DNA from: JABCPE02 sp963506915
GTDB taxonomy: Bacteria; Bacteroidota; Bacteroidia; Flavobacteriales; Weeksellaceae
Reading direction: 5' to 3'
Assembly (NCBI GenBank): GCA_963506915.1
Contig: CAUORE010000035.1
Span: forward strand, 1 to 16,859
DNA length: 16,859 nt
The notes under the pieces were generated by a model that worked only from the letters and a program-made list of their open reading frames with translations, was not told the DNA's origin and searched no databases. The translations under genes were made by a program, and so were the position numbers. Below are positions 14,209-16,859 of this stretch, in pieces (positions within the stretch are counted from its first letter, which is position 1; each line of letters begins with the position of its first letter).

Positions 14209-14215
14209 ATTTTTG
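14208..14215 (+). promoter_or_regulatory. Promoter -7 box (TATTTTTG) of the TonB-dependent receptor gene
   Basis: TATTTTTG matches TAnnTTTG and ends 16 bases before ATG 14232. A possible -33 TTG lies at 14182-14184, 23 bases upstream and inside the terminator stem. The promoter directly abuts the terminator's T-tract. Confidence 0.55.
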
Positions 14216-14231
14216 TAAAAAATATTTTTTG

Positions 14232-16451
14232 ATGAGAAGAATTATTCTATTGGGGCTGTCGGCTTTTCCTGTTTTGGGATATTCTCAGACAGAAGAAGAG
14301 GAACCAAAGGAAAAACAGATAGAAGAGGTGGTTTTTCAGAAAAAAGCCAAATCCACAGATCTTACCAATGTGCAGATTTCATCGGAGGAGGTGAAGGAGG
14401 CGGCTACGGTTTCGGGGGGCGTGGAAACCCTGCTGAAAACCCTGCCTTCGGTAAATTCAAATGCAGAGCTGAGCTCGCAGTATATGGTGCGCGGTGGGAA
14501 TTTTGATGAAAATCTTACCTATATCAATGATGTGGAAATCCTCAGACCGCTTCTCATCAGAAACAGCCAGCAGGAGGGGATGAGTATCATCAATCCTGAT
14601 ATGGTCTCTACGGTTAATTTCTCTGCGGGAGGTTTTGAGGCGAAATATGGCGACAAAATGTCTTCGGTGCTTAATATTTATTACCGTCAGCCGAGGGGTT
14701 TTGAACTTTCTGGCGAGGCATCACTCATTGGCGGCAGGCTGACTTTGGGAATGGCTTCCAAAGACCAAAAACTTTCGGCTCTATTCGGTGCGAGATACAG
14801 AAACACGAATTTGGTTTTAAACACGCTGAACGAAAATACCGATTTTAATCCGAAATATTTTGATTTTCAGACTTATATAAATTATAAATTTAATCCAAAA
14901 TGGAGTCTGTCCTTTCTGGGCTATTGGATGAATAATATCTATGAAATGCGCCCAAAGGAAAGGAGCATAGATTTTGGGACTTTGCAAAATCCTATTACGC
15001 TGGATGTCTATTATGATGGAAAGGAGGAAGACAAGTATAAAAATATGATGGGAACGGTTTCGCTCAATTTTACTCCAAATGAAAAATGGGCGTTTTCTTG
15101 GGATAATTTTGCCTATCAAAACAGAGAGCGAGAATATTATACCATTTCATCGGCATTTAGATTGTTCGTGCTGAACGCTTCCACAGGCTATTATACAGCA
15201 TCTTATGATATAGGAGGGCAGACAGACCACGCGAGGAATGATGTTTTGCTCAGGACTTTTGGGTCTCAGTTTAAAGTGAAATTTTCTCCTTCAGTCAATA
15301 CCAAAATAGAAGTAGGCGCAAAGATAGAATCTGAAAAACTGCAAGATGCTACTAACGAATGGCGATTCGTGTCTTATAGCGGATATAGTTTTCCTATCCA
15401 AAATTTTCCATTTGGGGTTTTAAATTCTGCTCCTCTGGACTTAAACTACAGCATTAGTGGAATGAACGATGTGAATGCTACGAGGTTTTCGGCTTTTGCT
15501 CAATATTCCAAAAAATTCCTCTGGGGCGGGCATAAAATGTTTGTGAATGCAGGCGCAAGGGTGCAGAACTGGAGTTTTAATAAAGAATTTCTGTTTTCTC
15601 CAAGATTTCAGCTGGCTGTAAAGCCTGACTGGGAGGCGGATATGCTGTTTCGTTTCGCGGCAGGGGTCTATTATCAGGCGCCTTATTATAGAGAAATCAA
15701 ATCGCTTGATGGAAGTTTGGATAGTTCTATCAAGGCTCAAAAGTCCCTGCATTTTGTCCTTGCTAATGATTATGAATTTGCATGGAAAGACCGTCCGTTT
15801 AAGCTGACTACAGAGCTTTATTACAAGAAAATGAGCAGCCTGATGCCTTATTATATGGATAATATGCGCATAAGATATTCAGGGAAAAATAATGCGAAGG
15901 GCTATGCGTACGGCGTGGATGCGAGATTGTTCGGGGAGTTCGTTCCTGGGGTGGATTCTTGGATTTCTGTGGGGTATTCCAGAATTTACGAAAATATTGA
16001 TAATAAAGGTTTTATCCCTCGCCCTACCGACCAGCGTTTTCGTGTGTCGATGTTTTATCAGGACTATATGCCAAAATTCCCAAGCATGAGGGTAAATCTT
16101 ACTTTGGTCTATGCGAGTGGACTTCCTACGGGAACACCGATATTATTTAATGCAGATGGTACGCCTAATTTTGATACGGCATATCATTTCCAAAAAACAT
16201 TGACCTCGTATAAGCGTGTGGATATAGGGCTTACCAAGATTTTTATAGACCAGAAAGACCATAAGCCAAAGAGTGTTTTTTGGTCTAAATTCAAGGAATT
16301 AAGCCTTGGAGTTCAGGTTTTTAATGCATTTAATATTCATAATACCGTTGCTAATCAATGGATAAATGACATAGAGACAGGCTATTATTATCCTGTTCCT
16401 GTGCGATTGACAGGGCGTTTTTTCAATGCGAAATTAGAGTTTAAATTTTAA
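14232..16451 (+). CDS. TonB-dependent outer membrane receptor, plug-domain protein
   Basis: This 739-residue outer-membrane beta-barrel is predicted to import a ligand using TonB energy. Residues 1-18 are a signal peptide (MRRIILLGLSAFPVLGYS, cleavage likely before QTEEEE). A TonB-box-like IEEVVF follows at residues 30-35. The plug domain spans about 45-160 and includes QYMVRGGNFDENLTYINDVE (83-102). The rest is barrel with alternating aromatic strands, ending in AKLEFKF with the C-terminal Phe typical of BAM substrates. It lacks the N-terminal carboxypeptidase-regulatory-like domain that many Bacteroidota receptors carry. No SusD-like partner, siderophore gene or regulator is adjacent, so the ligand is unknown. 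The start is the ATG following an in-frame TTG (14229); the extra residue is not supported. The gene is bracketed by its own promoter box and terminator. Confidence 0.93.
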   Translation: MRRIILLGLSAFPVLGYSQTEEEEPKEKQIEEVVFQKKAKSTDLTNVQISSEEVKEAATVSGGVETLLKTLPSVNSNAELSSQYMVRGGNFDENLTYINDVEILRPLLIRNSQQEGMSIINPDMVSTVNFSAGGFEAKYGDKMSSVLNIYYRQPRGFELSGEASLIGGRLTLGMASKDQKLSALFGARYRNTNLVLNTLNENTDFNPKYFDFQTYINYKFNPKWSLSFLGYWMNNIYEMRPKERSIDFGTLQNPITLDVYYDGKEEDKYKNMMGTVSLNFTPNEKWAFSWDNFAYQNREREYYTISSAFRLFVLNASTGYYTASYDIGGQTDHARNDVLLRTFGSQFKVKFSPSVNTKIEVGAKIESEKLQDATNEWRFVSYSGYSFPIQNFPFGVLNSAPLDLNYSISGMNDVNATRFSAFAQYSKKFLWGGHKMFVNAGARVQNWSFNKEFLFSPRFQLAVKPDWEADMLFRFAAGVYYQAPYYREIKSLDGSLDSSIKAQKSLHFVLANDYEFAWKDRPFKLTTELYYKKMSSLMPYYMDNMRIRYSGKNNAKGYAYGVDARLFGEFVPGVDSWISVGYSRIYENIDNKGFIPRPTDQRFRVSMFYQDYMPKFPSMRVNLTLVYASGLPTGTPILFNADGTPNFDTAYHFQKTLTSYKRVDIGLTKIFIDQKDHKPKSVFWSKFKELSLGVQVFNAFNIHNTVANQWINDIETGYYYPVPVRLTGRFFNAKLEFKF

Positions 16452-16455
16452 TAAA

Positions 16456-16481
16456 AAACCACTGAATTAGTTCAGTGGTTT
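16456..16481. terminator. Bidirectional terminator between the receptor gene and tyrS
   Basis: Perfect 11-bp arms (16456-16466 and 16471-16481, AAACCACTGAA) close a TTAG loop. T-rich tracts follow on both strands. It lies 5 bases after the receptor stop and 25 bases after the tyrS stop on the other strand. Confidence 0.92.
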
Positions 16482-16506
16482 CTTTTTGTGGAATAAATAT
16501 TTTGGG

Positions 16507-16859
16507 TTAAATAACCTTCACTACGAAATAGTTTTTCTTTCCTTTTTGAAGAAGAAGGAATTTCCCATTGATGAGGTTTTTTTCGCTCGTGATGAAGCTT
16601 TCATTTACTTTGGTTTTGTTCACCGAGATAGAATTTCCTGTAAGTTCTCTCTTGGCTTCGCCTTTTGAGGAGAGGAAACCTGTCTTTTCTGAAAGCAGAC
16701 TCACGATATCCGTACCGATGATTTCCTGTTTGCTAACTTCTTTTTGTGGAACGCCGTCAAAAACTTCAAGGAAAGTCTGCTCATCGAGCTTTTTCAAGTC
16801 GTCTGAAGTAGAATTTCCAAAAAGAATTTTTGAAGCCTGAATAGCCTTGTCCAATTCTG
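16507..16859 (-). CDS. tyrS: Tyrosyl-tRNA synthetase, C-terminal part (5' end outside window)
   Basis: This is the last 117 or so codons of tyrosyl-tRNA synthetase, which charges tRNA-Tyr with tyrosine. The fragment enters from the right edge in frame (ELDKAIQASKILFG), includes the linker after the catalytic domain, and ends in an S4-like RNA-binding domain at about its last 70 residues. Landmarks there are LLSEKTGFLSSKGEAKREL, NSISVNKTKVNESF and the final GKFLLLQKGKKNYFVVKV, which agree with bacterial TyrRS C-termini. The catalytic HIGH and KMSKS regions lie outside the window. An apparent start near 16854 is an internal TTG leucine codon, not a real start. The gene ends facing the receptor gene, with a shared bidirectional terminator between them. 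Confidence 0.92.
   Translation of the reverse strand, partial: ELDKAIQASKILFGNSTSDDLKKLDEQTFLEVFDGVPQKEVSKQEIIGTDIVSLLSEKTGFLSSKGEAKRELTGNSISVNKTKVNESFITSEKNLINGKFLLLQKGKKNYFVVKVI

Noticed and set aside
16800..16854. A separate 115-residue gene at the right edge.
   Set aside because: The apparent start is an internal TTG; the frame stays open to the window edge and the sequence matches the C-terminus of tyrosyl-tRNA synthetase.
1..16859. CRISPR arrays, insertion sequences, tRNA genes, phage or defence genes.
   Set aside because: No spaced direct repeats, transposase or integrase frames, cloverleaf-like sequences or defence motifs were seen; the content is core metabolism and envelope genes.

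Overview
The window looks like chromosomal core-genome DNA from a member of the Bacteroidota, most likely class Flavobacteriia and a Chryseobacterium/Riemerella/Elizabethkingia-like lineage; the genus is a guess. The DNA is AT-rich. Shine-Dalgarno sequences are absent. At least eleven start regions carry the Bacteroidota sigma -7 box TAnnTTTG. The gene set also fits: a divergent omega subunit, a lipoprotein BamD with a charged tail, a TonB-dependent receptor and a putative sulfonolipid gene pair. I see no mobile element, CRISPR array, tRNA or rRNA, and no gene-free stretch longer than about 155 bases.

Layout. Bases 1-5564 are all on the minus strand: the main part of an HI0933/BaiN-type flavoprotein (cut at the left edge), yidC, pyrG and an unrecognised 226-residue protein. 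A divergent promoter region (5565-5711) leads to a plus-strand group: miaA, a membrane-anchored TlpA-like thioredoxin overlapping it by 4 bases, and a DUF1232 protein. A bidirectional terminator at 7543-7576 faces the minus-strand cluster bamD-rpoZ-coaBC (10147-7560) and a TetR-family regulator (10868-10242). The second divergent region (10869-11021) carries two inverted repeats and separates tetR from the plus-strand genes gcvH-vanZ, then a cystathionine-beta-synthase-like enzyme followed by a serine-palmitoyltransferase-like enzyme, then a TonB-dependent receptor. A bidirectional terminator at 16456-16481 separates the receptor from the 3' end of tyrS (minus strand, cut at the right edge).

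How the genes work together. Most are housekeeping: nucleotide synthesis (pyrG), tRNA modification and charging (miaA, tyrS), coenzyme A synthesis (coaBC), transcription (rpoZ), one-carbon metabolism (gcvH) and envelope biogenesis (yidC, bamD, the receptor). The most biologically distinctive part is 11808-14204. There a PLP-dependent beta-replacement enzyme and an acyl-CoA/ACP:amino-acid C-acyltransferase lie 31 bases apart, with a promoter box before the first and a terminator after the second. In Bacteroidota such a pair is best explained as cysteate synthase plus cysteate fatty acyltransferase, the first two steps of capnine (sulfonolipid) synthesis. Homology-based labels alone would tend to call them cysteine synthase and glycine C-acetyltransferase.

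Several genes have an apparent in-frame TTG start just upstream of a better ATG (pyrG, tetR, the acyltransferase and the receptor). I use the ATG in each case and explain why. vanZ is the only gene for which I keep a TTG start.
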